Positions 11,921 through 24,069 of a DNA stretch of 64,000 bases are shown in pieces. This stretch comes from Liolophura sinensis. Its lineage: Eukaryota; Mollusca; Polyplacophora; Chitonida; Chitonidae. Every line of letters begins with the position of its first letter. Position 1 is the first letter of the stretch. Below the pieces are notes generated by a model, which was given only the letters and a program-made list of their open reading frames with translations, was not told the origin of the DNA and did not search any database. The translations under genes were made by a program, and so were the position numbers. The stretch spans positions 43,829,682 to 43,893,681 of the forward strand of contig NC_088300.1 in assembly GCF_032854445.1 (NCBI RefSeq), in the 5' to 3' direction.

Positions 11921-12157
11921 GAGGCCTCCGTGGCTCAGTTGGTTAGCGCACTAGCGCAGCGTAATGACCCAGGAGTCTCTCACCAATGCGGTCGCTGTGA
12001 GTTCAAGTCCAGCTCATACTGGCTTCCTCTCCGGTCGTACGTGGGAAGGTCTGCCACCGGGTTCTGCACGGTTTCCACCCACTATAATGCTGGCCGCGGT
12101 CGTATAAGTGAAATATTCCTGAGTACGGCGTAAAACACCAATCAAATAAATAAATAA
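11921..12157 (+). mobile_element. Young tRNA-derived SINE with a perfect target-site duplication
   Basis: A near-complete SINE of about 237 bases. The tRNA-like head has box A TGGCTCAGTTGG at 11931-11942 and box B GTTCAAGTCCA at 12001-12011; the body contains CCCACTATAATGCTGGCC and GTGAAATATTCCTGAGTACG; the tail is repeated AAAT. Flanks carry the same 14 bases, ATCACGACTTTGTT, at 11907-11920 and 12158-12171. The perfect duplication implies a recent insertion by a LINE partner. Relative to the 45.4-kb copy it lacks about 28 bases in the middle. The open frame starting MAQLVSALAQ is the SINE itself, not a gene. Confidence 0.93.
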
Positions 12158-12171
12158 ATCACGACTTTGTT
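12158..12171. repeat. Target-site duplication, right copy
   Basis: ATCACGACTTTGTT immediately after the AAAT tail of the young SINE. It abuts the 3' tail region of an older SINE of opposite orientation, so the young copy landed at the tail of the old one. Confidence 0.9.
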
Positions 12172-13180
12172 TGCGTGTTTTACGCTCTACTCAAGAACAT
12201 TTCACTCATATTACGGCGGCCTGCATTATGGTGGAAAGAAACCGAGAAACCAACGACCGTTCGCAGCCAGCCATCAGGCCTTGCCCCGTGGGACGGGAAT
12301 ACCTCTCCGGTTCCAGCGTGACTAGAACAGCGTTAGCATTGGTAATGGGTTCCTGAGTCACTGTGATATGCTATAGTTTATCTATTTTAGCGAGTCGCGT
12401 ATATTCACTTGTCTGTAAAATCACCCATACTCGCTACCGAAATTGCCTTTAGTTAGTGACGCTAAAAACCCAAGCTGTACACATGGACATGTTGTATATT
12501 CATATGATTACAAAGAAAAAGCAATTAGAATACCTTTTCTAATTCATAATGCTAAACTCCATAAGCTTGGTTTCGACACCAAGAACTCACTGCCTCCTCT
12601 GACATCACAATTATTCACAAGCAAGTTGCATGCTGGACAATGGGCGTTGAGAGTAATTTATTTTGTAATGACTACATTAACAAGCGATAAGAACAAACTC
12701 TACGCAGTAGCACAACCCACACTACTGTCTCTTTCCTAACTTTCATCTGTATACTGCAAGAGATAAAATAAAATTCATTTATTAAGGTTATATTATGCTA
12801 AAACGTGTAAACAATTTCAAATACAGCAGCGTTAGTAACATAGTTTACTGTCAAGTCAATAGAAGTTTAGGTAACTGGTGTCACCCTCTGTCAAACATGC
12901 TGAACGCCCAATATCCAGCATGCCACTGTTTTTTAAATAATTCTGACGTCATTCGAGCCAATGGTTCTTAAAGTTGAAACCGAAGGTATGGACATTATGA
13001 ATTAGAAAAAATGTTCTACTTGCAAGAATATGAACTTCCAACATATCCACATGGTAGAGCTTGTTACATGTCATTGACTAAAGGCAATGTAGCGATTTTG
13101 ACTGATTTTACAGAGAGTTGAGCATAGGCGACTCGCTAAAAGATAGAATATAGCACCGTAACCAATGGGCCACGGAGGCC
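12172..13180 (-). mobile_element. Older tRNA-derived SINE, split by a foldback-like element
   Basis: Minus-strand SINE in two pieces. The first (12172-12371) begins GTGTTTTACGC and ACTCAAGAACATTTCACTC, matching the reverse of the SINE 3' end, and runs to the region before the tRNA head. The second (13153-13180) reads GTAACCAATGGGCCACGGAGG, the reverse complement of the box A head. Removing 12376-13148 plus one TATA joins the two pieces in register with the SINE consensus. The copy is clearly more diverged than its neighbour at 11921. Confidence 0.75.
12376..13148. mobile_element. Non-autonomous DNA transposon with long terminal inverted repeats (foldback/MITE-like)
   Basis: A 773-base element bounded by a TATA duplication (12372-12375 and 13149-13152). 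The arms are long: 12376-12648 on the left, and 12899-13148 read in reverse on the right, matching in a series of blocks: TTTTAGCGAGTCGC, CTGTAAAATCA, ATTGCCTTTAGT, TTTTCTAATTCATAATG, TTTCGAC/TTTCAAC, then GCATGCTGGA and GGGCGTT. I estimate roughly 70-75% identity by eye. The central 250 bases are unpaired and contain no transposase. The only open frame (12443-12739) crosses the left arm and looks accidental. A TA or TATA duplication fits Tc1/mariner-like or related cut-and-paste mobilisation, but the family is not identified. Confidence 0.8.
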
Positions 13181-15750
13181 CCTTTTCAGTCATGACGTGG
13201 CGACAATAACCCTTGGGGGTAAAAGCTTGTGCGGTATTCTCAGACGTAGTACAGGTCTAGAAAACCATGTGTTGGGTGGTCCGGTACGCCAGCACTTACT
13301 ATCGTGTCATGATAGCAGATGTGGGTGATCACAGAAACACTATGGGAGAAGACCTGCATCTATCGCCACTGCCACCTCTTTTGTTCCGCCACAGTAAAGA
13401 CTTTGCATTTAGTTGGGATGACAAATCAATCCTTCGATAAAACTTGAGGCGAATATTTCGGCTACTATGTTGAAAAATGAAATCTGTGTTCCTCATTTTA
13501 GTGGGTTGTCGGTTGTAGTTTTGTCTTTCGGAACAATTATTTGATCCTAGCTGATGCCAAGCTGAAACAACAGGATAAAGTGATTAAAGAAGACAAGGAA
13601 AACGGTTCATTTGTTTGTTTTACAATTGTCTAAATACACAAGGCAGCTGTATATTTGTTGTTTGCCAGCAAGACTAGACACTCGGTGGCGTCTTGGTAAG
13701 GATTTGCATATTTATGATACGTCTTTATTTTACCTGCCAAATAAAAGTCAGCATGGCCTTCCCATGAGAGGTCAGCTAGTGTGAAGGTACAATTTCAATA
13801 AGGCCTCCAGTGCCTTCACTTAAAATGTATGTATACACCAGTGGCCTAATGCAGGCTTCCTCTTTACATATCTCAGAAACTTAAGGTGTTTAATTATCGA
13901 TTTTTATCTTGTTGAAAGAAGCCATTAATACAGACGATTCTGACATATTCATAATGTGGTTGACCATTAGATCTCTTGAAAAAATTTGAAAGGCCAGTAA
14001 GAAGCAGTAGTTACAGTTGGTCCGCTTCCTCTTAACTGACAGCATATTTAAACAAAGGGAGTGTATCAGACAAGGATCTATCTGTTACATCTTTTACATA
14101 TGTCACCAGTGTGACGTTTCACAGTATTACATTTGAATATATCTGAAAAATGCTACCCAGTGCGAGCGTCTGGAATGATCATATCATCGAGTCACTGAAC
14201 GAGCAGCTCGTGCTAATATGTTTTAACCTTGTAAACCGGAAAGAAGCAATGGATTCCAGCGATACTAAGTATATATAGGAATATTTATTTACAATCACAC
14301 CATTAATTTGAATAATGATTTGGTGTTGCTCAGTAGATCAACTAGAAATTTCACTATGAAAAATCCAATACAGCCAATGTTTTTTTCAGCTGCATATTTG
14401 GATAGAAATTATACTATTACCTTTATCTTTTATATGCCTTTATCTAAGGGCTATACTACTTTTCCTGTAGATAAACAGCGCTCTTCTGATTGCCACACTG
14501 GCAACCAATAATAAACCATACACCGATTCACGCAATGTCCCATGAGTCCTTTCTAAACGATGCCTGCAGTCCAAAACTGATGTCATCTGTGGTTCTTACC
14601 CCTCAGCTCGCCCGCACACTTAATATCCCAGGCATATTCCCCTAGGTAATGACACACCAGCCCCGTAATCACGACACTGCGACCTATTTCAAAATAAGTC
14701 CGTCATTAGGCATGTCTTTTCAGGATTAACGCGTATGGGCCATCCAAGAACGACAACTTTAACAAGACCCATAACTGTGGTGAAGGCAACATGGCTACTG
14801 CTTCAGCTGTGACCGTCTTGTGATTTCGGCACTGGTGCGCCATAACCGAGTGGAGTATACCTGGGATGTTGCGTGTGCAGGCGAGCTGAAAGGTAAGAGC
14901 CATAGAATACACATGTTTTGGACTGCAGACATCGTGGACGCATCGGCTATGGCGTGAATCGGTGTATGGATTATCACAGGTTGCTCCTGTGGCTATGATA
15001 TTCCCAGCCCAGTATAAAGAGAGGAGATGAGATAGCCACCTGGGGCTAGGGCTAGATGTAAAACTACAACTAAAACCATTGCACGAATATCAATATCACG
15101 GTATCTTTTGTACATCTACTCTACTTTACATCTATCTTAAACTTTGTAAAGCATTTACAGTACTTTTCTCAGTCATACCACAATCAGATGTGACGTACAT
15201 ATACAGACATTGTATTCTGTGTGATAAATGAAATTCATATGCCTTCGATAGTGGTGAGGTTAAGCAAACTGCCATCTGGTATCATTTCGCCATATTTATT
15301 ATCTAGACGATGTCATTAATCAAATTAATAAAAAAAAATGACAGACAGATGAGGGGAATTTGAGTTTCCTTATCAAAACACATTTACTAAAACAAATATG
15401 AAACGTTGGGTGTCAATGTCAAACGTTGCAATCATGAGAAGAAATACATTCATATAAAATACAGGTGGAAATGTTACAACACTTACAGCTAATTGCGGTA
15501 GATATACATTCCACCAAGTTGCAATTAGTTTAGTTTCCTTCTTACAGAGTTCAAACGTTTAGGTAAAGATAAGAACGCAGTTAGCGTTATGTTTATAGAT
15601 ACAGTTTGTTTTTATAGAGAAGATAAAAGTTGTGTTATTTCTGCGGTCACATCATAACCAACATTACACGCCTTAATATTTTACCGCTAACGACAAAAAA
15701 ATCCTCGCAGCCGCATTCATGATGAGAAAGCAGGTGGGACTTTGCAGGAA
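13181..15750. other. No gene seen
   Basis: Unassigned AT-rich DNA between the nested transposons and the SINE at 15.8 kb. Short frames only. Confidence 0.55.
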
Positions 15751-15966
15751 AAGTCAGCGTGCTAGTGCAGGGCCATGACCCAAGAGTCTATCACCAATGT
15801 GGTCGCCCTGAGTTTAAGGCCAGCTCATGCTGTATTCCCCCCCTGGTCGTACGTAGGTCGTGGATTAAACCGGGCTCTGCAAAGTTTTCCCCCACCATAA
15901 TGTTGACCGCCGTCGTAAAAGTGAAATATTCTTGACCACGGCATAAAACACCCGTCAAATAAAAAA
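15751..15966 (+). mobile_element. Diverged tRNA-derived SINE copy
   Basis: Recognisable pieces in the right order: AGCGTGCTAGTGCAG, CATGACCCAAGAGTCTATCA, CACCAATGTGGTCGC, CACCATAATGTTGACCGCC, GTGAAATATTCTTGA and a tail of CAAATAAA. Box B is decayed (GTTTAAGGCCA). No clear target-site duplication was seen. The antisense open frame at 15791-16051 overlaps it and is not a gene. Confidence 0.75.
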
Positions 15967-16109
15967 ATTTCTTTGGATTCAGAAGATCTGTGAGCGCTCC
16001 ATGCAAGGCTTTCCGGAAAGCCTGCAAAGCTTTAAACCGGAAATTGACCACTGAAGTTGCTTGTTCGAAGTTGGACAGATGCCTGATGATGTATGCGATG
16101 GGACGCTCC

Positions 16110-16188
16110 GTTACCCGATATCGCCGTCCTACTAGTCAACAATTCATGATTACGGCTTTTAACATCAATCAAGTAAATAAATAAATCA
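16110..16188 (+). mobile_element. SINE 3'-end fragment
   Basis: ATCGCCGTC, TTACGGCTTTTAACATCAATC and a tail AAGTAAATAAATAAAT match the last part of the SINE family with many substitutions. Confidence 0.55.
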
Positions 16189-19100
16189 CAAGGGGCAGGT
16201 TCACAACTTCCTTGGATAGTCTGGTTTTACGAGCCAACCAAGCAAACATAACATGGACATCTAATATAGTGAAACAAAGAACACATGGAGAATCTTACAG
16301 GGTAAGGCTCTCATCGAAGGCAATACAGTCAATCACATTTTGGTGCGATCTTTAACAGAAACAAACATCCATGCCAACCAACACTGGGATAACAGTATTG
16401 GATGACCAGCTATAAAGATCAGTAAAGATCTCCCAATCGCTGTCAGGCACTTTCAAAATACTGGTCATATATATTCCCCTGTAATAAAATCACTTGACCA
16501 GTAAGTAACGGTTAGTATGATGAATAAAACTGTCAATTACAGCGAGATCATGACAAAAATTGTTGTACCATTTGACGTCGTAATTATGTATTGACCTCAG
16601 TTACGATGTAATTCAGCTAATTCAAAGAAGGCTGCACCAGCAATGTTACCCCTGATAAACCAATATCTACTTTAATGTAAAGTGCGAGCAGTTCTGCGGT
16701 AGGTCAATGTGCTTGACCCACCTGCTGAAGTGACCCAGATATCGATTATGCTTCGTAAGTGTCAAGCTGGGTCATGTAAGGTCTTTGAAGATTTCTGCTA
16801 TATATAAATCTGTTGTTACTCTAACAGACTTCTGAATGAATCAGTGATTATGGTTTAATGTCCAGAGAGACTTTTGAGCTGTTGAGTGAATAGATGTGAA
16901 AATCAATTATTGAAAGGTTCTTTGAAATCTCTGGTATACACAGAAGTAACTTTGCCAGTAAAGAAACCCAAGAATATTGCTTTTTGATTTGAGTACTCTC
17001 CTCTTCAGGCGTACCAATTGGTTTCGTTTAAACTGTTTTAGACCCATATACTCTGATTATGTGGACATTTCTACACTATCCAGGGCATATACACTGTCGT
17101 TAATGGAAGGTGTGGCATGATTCTAAAAGTCTGATGAGAGGTAACGAGCGTCCAAACGAAAATACACATTCCAATGTATTTCGTGACACAAATATACCAA
17201 CAGAAAGCCAAGTGAACTTTGCATTTGGTTGGCGAGCTATTACAAATTAGTTTTAACTGAGTGTCAGCTGGGTCGACGAGTCTAGAGGATGTTTTCATGC
17301 TGAATTCATTAATTCAACTTCGACGTCGTTTAGGAGCACTAATTGATTCAAACGCACACAGTTTGAGCTCAAAGTAAGAGGTAATTAGTGAAATCTATTA
17401 TCGGAGCTTTGAATTTTTCTGCAGTTTTTCGATATTATCTGGGGATTTCGCAAGATGTTTGACTTTTTTCGTCTCCGAAGCAAGACATATTCTTTGATTT
17501 TGCAAATTCAAATGAAATAAACCCTTCTCTACAAAAATTTACAAACCTACTCTGATTCTGGTCCACATTTTTGTATTCTGTCTGTTGGCAAAAATTCGCT
17601 CAGAAATGCAAATTGGTTTTACTTTTCATAGGCGTAATTATAGAAGATCAATACCAGTATGCAAATATACACGTTTTCTGCTTATTGTATCTTGGGGTGG
17701 GTCTACCTTCAAGAACAATAGCTTTCACTCAAATGATTGGTCAGTTAGTTGAGAGTTCCAGAAATTCCGTGAACAGAATTGAAATGCAATGGTGACGTAA
17801 TGATAAAGGTCAGCTTAGCTGGCCGGGGCAATCGTGTTGGGGGTTCCTTGACTTCTTATCTGACTTCTTATTGGCGGTAATGCCTGTCTTACTCGATAGA
17901 GCAAGTTTATGCTGTGCGACAGTGTGTATTGGGATATTATTGTTACTGCTTTATTTTTATATTAATGTTTATACCTGTCCATTACTGGTCCATCACAGGT
18001 TAAATATTTACTGATGATGTTCATCGGACTGTTTTGATACATTCATAATTATCTGCTACAAGGAATAGATCAAGCCCCATGGGATTTTATTCCCGTCATT
18101 TGTATTGTTTAAATTATTGTGTAATAAAGAAACTGTGCAGTGAATGTAGGTACCCAGGAAAGGGTTAGACAATGTAAGACTGATTATCAGCAAAACTACA
18201 TAGAACTTTTCTCCTGTGATAAAGGCCAAACTTTCTAGAAGCATTTCCAAAATAACATAATGAACAATTTCCTGTTTGGCCTGAGATTGTCTGTCACATG
18301 AGTGGATATTCTACGAAAGATTGCCTCATGATATGAAACCTTCTGGAATGTTCTCAGAAGACGTAACGGGGTTATGACTTACATTGAGACCTTTGTCTGT
18401 AGTGATTAGGGTTGGGCGAGCACATCAGAGAGGGAGACGGTGCTATCTTGTAACACACAACGGCTAAAGAACGCAAGGTTCATATTTAGCTTACCGATTC
18501 AAGTGTGGAACACAGACGATCAATTCCCATCGTGGCCAAGTCATTAAACCCATTGTGTAACATACTAGATGAAGTGATATATAACTCCCCTAAAGCCAAG
18601 ACAATTTAGAGAATTAGAAGATCTGATTTTATCCAAGATGTGGCTTGGTGGTATCCAGTGGCATTTGGCCAGGGCCGGGATTTGGTTGACGTGGCTAGAG
18701 TTGTTGAGTGACGGAACGTCTCCATGGAAGTAAGCTCTGCGCGACACAGGGAATCAATAGGCCACTGTCAGCAAGACGGCCTAGCTTGTTTGTATGATAA
18801 AAAGATTGCAGTTTCCGGCAGGAATCAAATTTTCTTTTTGACGCTCTTACACATGCATGATTGTATATTTGATGAGAAAACTTTTTACTTTTCAGAAAAT
18901 AATTAATCAAACAAACTATCACAAAAGAAACATTGTAACACGAAGCACGGCTCTAGCGTTAAACTTACACCTTTAGATAAATGAAATGTTGATTTTGTAT
19001 TACCTTTCGGGTCAGTGCGTTAATGAGGTCATGTTTTATTATTCAGGTCATCGATCAATCCCTGTACTAAAAAATAGCAACCCACAGAGTGTACTAGTTA

Positions 19101-19906
19101 CAGTGGCCGGAATAATACGGAGACGCCGCTAGGGCACAGAAGTTAACAACAAAATCATTTCCAAAAATGTGTCTACTGCATAACCAACATTGCACAGCAA
19201 ACATGGTTTATGGAAACTTATACACAAGGGAAAAAGCACTGGAGATCCATATTGAATAGATTGTTCGACCCTGTTGATACAGAAGGAAATATTATCATTA
19301 GTAAACATTTGGGGAGTTACACGAGTGACCTCCATGCAGAGATTGGTGCTTTTAACTAAATTCTGGTAAACAAATCTGACACAGAGACAAAGAGCGGTGA
19401 ATAATATATGATATCAAGTCCATGGTATGCAATATTTACAGGTTTATTTAAAAAAAACACCTTAGGCATAGATCATCTGTAGACAGATGTCTGTCATAGC
19501 GGTTACGTATTTATACAATTTCGCCACAAGCGACAGGAATCTGGTGACAGCAAAAGGAATGATCGTGATATGCCACGGAAGTTTCTATGCATCCATTCAA
19601 ATCAAAATGATAAACGTCTCTTCATATCATTTAAAAGCCAACAGAGACCGAACCGAACCTTCGACGGAAGGATTTAAAGCAGTCAAGAAACTGCTATGAT
19701 AGTTTGTAGAAAACTTTATAGTGAAGTTACAAGGTTTCTATTTTGTAGTCTGAAGGAAGTTATCAAAAGCTTCAACTCGTTATTGTCACCAGAAAGTGCT
19801 CAAACTATAAATCTAAAAAAGTAAATGTGATTTTCATTTTTAATCTTTCCGTCATGTTTCTATTATGGAATATCCTGAATTTACTTGTAGTTGGTGGTTG
19901 ACAGGA
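16189..19906. other. No gene seen
   Basis: Unassigned AT-rich DNA without recognised repeats. All frames are under 76 codons and lack domain features. Confidence 0.55.
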
Positions 19907-20095
19907 TCTATTTATTTATTCATTTGATTGGTGTTTTACGCCCTATAAAACGGATGCCAGCCTTATTGTGGGAGGAAACCAGGCTGAGCCTCAGGTTGCT
20001 CAGAGACCTTCCCACTTCCGCTGTTTTCTTCCCCCAAGGTCGCCTGCCGTTTCGCTGTAAATTCGCTTTTAACAGCATCACGTTGGTAAGAAGAA
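19907..20095 (-). mobile_element. tRNA-derived SINE, partial, reverse orientation
   Basis: It begins with the reversed tail TATTTATTTATTCATTTGAT, then TGGTGTTTTACGCCCTA, CAGCCTTATTGTGGGAGGAA, CAGGTTGCTCAGAGACC and TTCCCACTTCCG, following the reverse SINE order. A short ATCACGTTGGTAAGA at the end may be the remains of the region before box B. The tRNA head is missing. Confidence 0.7.
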
Positions 20096-21020
20096 GACTA
20101 TTCTAAGTCTAAATAACTTCCTAAATTAATTCAGACTAAAATTGTTCATTCCTGCCTTTGTGATGACGATTTTTGGGCAACAGTTAACATAGTACTCATT
20201 TATGTCACGAGAATAGTCAATATGTCAATATCGTTTGGAGCTTCCATCCCACGGGCAAAAATGCAGCATTTTGGATTAATCTAGACCGCTGACCTCCCGC
20301 AAATTGCAATTAATACCAGAGTATATTTTGTAGCTAGTTCTACTTAGCCAATGGTGCTCTACCATTTATTACCATTGACACAAGCAGATAAGAGTAATCC
20401 CTTAACTAAGATAAATTGAACAATAGCTTGACTCTCTTTCAACTACGGCACTGACATCGCTGCCCCTGTTTCGCTTTTCATGGTGGGGGATCGTTCTACG
20501 TAGCAGTCGCAAAATGCGCCTGGCGTACCTTTCGTGACACCGTACAATGAATTGATATGGCACCATGGTAAATGTGCTCAACACAGCATTGCGACAACTA
20601 GTAATATTTTATACCCTGTTGCCGTCTTGGAATAATGATTACAAAAGAATAATATGCCTTTTGCGTCATCGAAACATAGATAAGGCTGGATGGGCCTTAA
20701 ATTACCATCTCTGAATGTTTATCTTCATATTTCTGTAGTCGTTAGCGCAGATATTGCGATGAAAATGACTACGTGTCACGGCTCCTTTATTATCATCTCT
20801 AAAGAAATGTTGTAATTTATGCATTGCATGCAATATGTCGATCTATGCTAAACGTTCTCACGACTAAATTGTTACGCAAGACAATTCCTACGCCACGTTT
20901 TGTAAAACAGGCCAGTGATCAGGAAGAGAGGCTCTTCATTACCTTGCTTCATGAATGTCATCAGGTGTGGACAGGCGCGTCGAGGGAACATTGCCGCGTT
21001 ACACGGTAACTTAACGGGAG

Positions 21021-21172
21021 CAGGTCTGCTTGGATTATGCTGGCTTCAATGCGGCAGGCAGGTCTGCTTGGATTATGCTGGCTTCAATGCGGCAGGCAGG
21101 TCTGCTTGGATTATGCTGGCTTCAATGCGGCAGGCTGGTCTGATTGGATTATGCTGGTTTCAAAGCGACCAT
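21021..21172. repeat. 38-bp minisatellite, four units
   Basis: Units start at 21021, 21059, 21097 and 21135. The first three are almost identical, beginning CAGGTCTGCTTGGATTATGC; the fourth has CTGGTCTGATTGG and later changes. The high identity suggests recent expansion. The period is not a multiple of three, so the open frame through it is not a coding repeat. Confidence 0.95.
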
Positions 21173-23945
21173 TGACGCATTGATGAAGAATGCCGACCAC
21201 TTTCAAAAGGCTGCCTGCAGAGAATTTAATTGTCAAATCCATCGAGGGATGGCTAGGAATTTAACATTCCATTCCATATTGCCAACATTTATGGACACAT
21301 CTTTTGCGCTAGAACATGTATAATGTATCAAAATATTGAAGAATTTGCCGCTCATTGAATGGGGTTACACTTATGACATTACTGTTATCGTCTTAACATG
21401 TCTCATGGAAATTTAAGACACCCGATACCATGCAAATGTCTGTTATACGCGTGCAGTCGGGAGAAGGACTTATCGCTGAAAACACCTTTGGAGAAGAACA
21501 TTTCTCTCTGATCTAAGAATTCTCTGAACAGCTGCCATTCTTTGTAATCTGTTAATCTGTAAATAATCAGTTTGGCATTATTATTAATGGTAATTGATAC
21601 ACAAAACAACAGTCTAGAAGTCTACAATTTTTAATAAATCCGTGTGCCCAAAAACACGTATAGTCTACGATCTGACCTGGCAGTAGTACAACAGATGTAT
21701 CACAAAAGATTTCTATTCCTGCGGAAATATTTACATTCAGATTTACATCTTCCAACATTTTCTCAAATATTGTTCGAGTATTTGTAAAAGTTTTCGTCTG
21801 ATTTGTTACAACAGCTGACCATGAGTGCAAACTTGGGAAGTGACATAAGCGAGAAAAAAACGAGGCTGGGGAATTCGATTATAATGAATATTTAGTCTGC
21901 TATGCACATCTGCTTTGAGATTACCGCCTTGGACAAGCGCCAGTGTCTAAGAACGAGTTTCAGAATCGATTTTAGTGTCCATTAGAAGTATATGGGATGT
22001 TGTAGATAAAACGAACATGAAAGGATGAAAGGGTTTTGTTCAAGTTTACTTAAATTGGATTCACTTTCCAAGGATATATGCCATATTGATACTGAGACAA
22101 AAAGCAAGCATCGGTTCAAAGAGAGTCTATTGATAATACCTTTGTTGTTACAAGTACGGCTTGATATAAGGGATCAGATAACAACGCAGCTCGGGACTAG
22201 AATTTCAGAGACTAACTTTATCGTAGGCGTTAATTGAAATTGACGGCCACTCGACGTCTTAAGGAGCGCAACTAGACATCGATCAAAGAGAACATGAAGC
22301 TCGATGCTCTACTGTTTTGCATCTCAATCAAGTTATTTGGTTTGGCAGTTATTACTGACAGACACAAGGGCGCCATATCGGCCGTCCTCTCAGCACATAA
22401 TGTCACAGACCTTGCAGCTATTGGGTTTTACAGCGTGTGCTTAGCTTATTTTTACATGACACCAAACTATTTTGACCACTTTGTACGGTAAACAAGCAAC
22501 ATTCACGAAATCCCCAAAATTCATATAAACTACTTTGAAGTCATAAACGCGTGTAGCCTTCTTTCTGCCACAATGACCCAAGAGCATAATCGCTGTGGCT
22601 GTTGTCCTCGGTGGCTGTGAAGGAGTTTCATTGTCTACAGGAATGACAATGATAATTGACAAATTCAAGGAGACAAGGGGTTCTCTGTTATTTCACCATA
22701 GTTTTTGTGTGGAATTGAATGGCTTGCTGTGGTCATTACCCATTAACAATTGCCACAATTACCTGCTACATACATTGTGTTCCACTGATTAGTTTAACGT
22801 AATACTCGCGTAGTGTAACTCTGGCCCGAAAAAAGAAAGACTCATTTTTTTTTTTCGGAGCTATACTACTCGTGTATCAGCTATATTGTTTCTAGCAAAC
22901 TGGTTAAACCGTTTCCCTTTTTGAAACTCCCTCAGTTGGAGGCTACACACTCATTAATTGCATTATTGTGAAATATACATTTGGATACTTTTGCCGTTTT
23001 GAACGATTGCTACAATCGGTTCCGCGAATTTCTGTTGTCTTCATTCCAGCGTACTTAACAATGTGACTGTATCGCGTTCTCCACACTACGTACCAGTTAT
23101 GCAGCTCTATCAAAATGTCGACAATGGAGCTGGCATGCTACACTGGCGTGATATGACAGAAATATTTTTTAAAGTCGCGTCAAACCCCAAGCAAAGAAGC
23201 AAACAAATAACTGACTGTAGGTTCCTACCAAAGACAAAGTTTAGGTAAGGGTTAAGATGACCTGCCATACATTTTTTACTATTCATGTGAGTGTCAGCAG
23301 CGTGTTGAATTATTCATCACAATTCTCCAAAGTAAGACTTACAGCTTGCATGAAGTCGTTGCCCACGTGCAAAGCCTTCATACAGATTTTATACCTTGCA
23401 GTCAGACACTGGATGCGAGTTTACTCTGTTGTCGGCGGGATATAATTTGGCCCATATTATTTATATAAAGGACAGGTCTCGCAGGTGGAATAAAAAAGCA
23501 AGATGTAATATTTAAATTTCCAAGACAAGGAATCAAATAGAACACAGAGTACAAATGTATCAGGTCTCTTTTGCACTTGCGGGAGTTCGTCAATTAAGAC
23601 AAGCTTAATTCTAGACCTGGGAAGTCTAACAAATTGCTACTTACATCAATGCATTTTTTTTACCTAATTCTGCTGAAGGCTAGGTGCTAGAGGGTGTGTA
23701 CTGCTATATTGTACCTATATAGTTGAACAGTCGGAATAAAATCCTGACTGAGGTAAATTGACAAGGAGTTGGAAATAGCTGTGACCGTTTGTCACCTATC
23801 ACGCTGTCGTCAATGCTGTGATTATACTCCATACGCTGCAGTCTTTTATATGACCGGTCAAGTAGAAGCATTAATCAAGCTCATTAAAATTACATCACCA
23901 CTGGCCACAATCAGGTAATTAGGAACACAATATTTAGAGCTACAA
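21173..23945. other. No gene seen
   Basis: Unassigned. One 65-codon plus frame (22294-22491) has a hydrophobic start and ends at a possible splice donor; it is discussed as a low-interest finding only. Confidence 0.5.
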
Positions 23946-24069
23946 ACACGTAGGTCATGGGTATCCTCCGGGTATTACTCGGATTCCTCCCACCATAATG
24001 CTGGCCGACGTCATGTAAGTGAAGTATTCTTGAGTACGGCGTAAAATACCTACCAAAGAAATAAACTAA
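23946..24069 (+). mobile_element. SINE 3'-half fragment
   Basis: CCTCCCACCATAATGCTGGC, GTAAGTGAAGTATTCTTGAG, TACGGCGTAAAATACC and an AAAGAAATAAAC tail match the SINE 3' half on the plus strand. Confidence 0.75.

Noticed and set aside
11931-12011. Possible functional tRNA gene (box A and box B present)
   Set aside because: The sequence between and after the boxes does not fold as a tRNA acceptor stem by eye and continues into a SINE body and tail.
11930-12133. Plus open frame starting MAQLVSALAQ
   Set aside because: It lies entirely within the young tRNA-derived SINE; the reading frame follows the repeat. The minus frame 45456-45653 is the same case.
12443-12739. 98-codon plus frame inside the foldback-like element as a transposase remnant
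   Set aside because: It starts at a non-ATG codon, crosses one inverted arm and the unpaired centre, and shows no catalytic motif.
21021-21172. CRISPR-like array (regular repeats)
   Set aside because: The units abut with no unique spacers, and the host is an animal; it is a minisatellite. The 43-, 57- and 78-bp arrays fail for the same reason.
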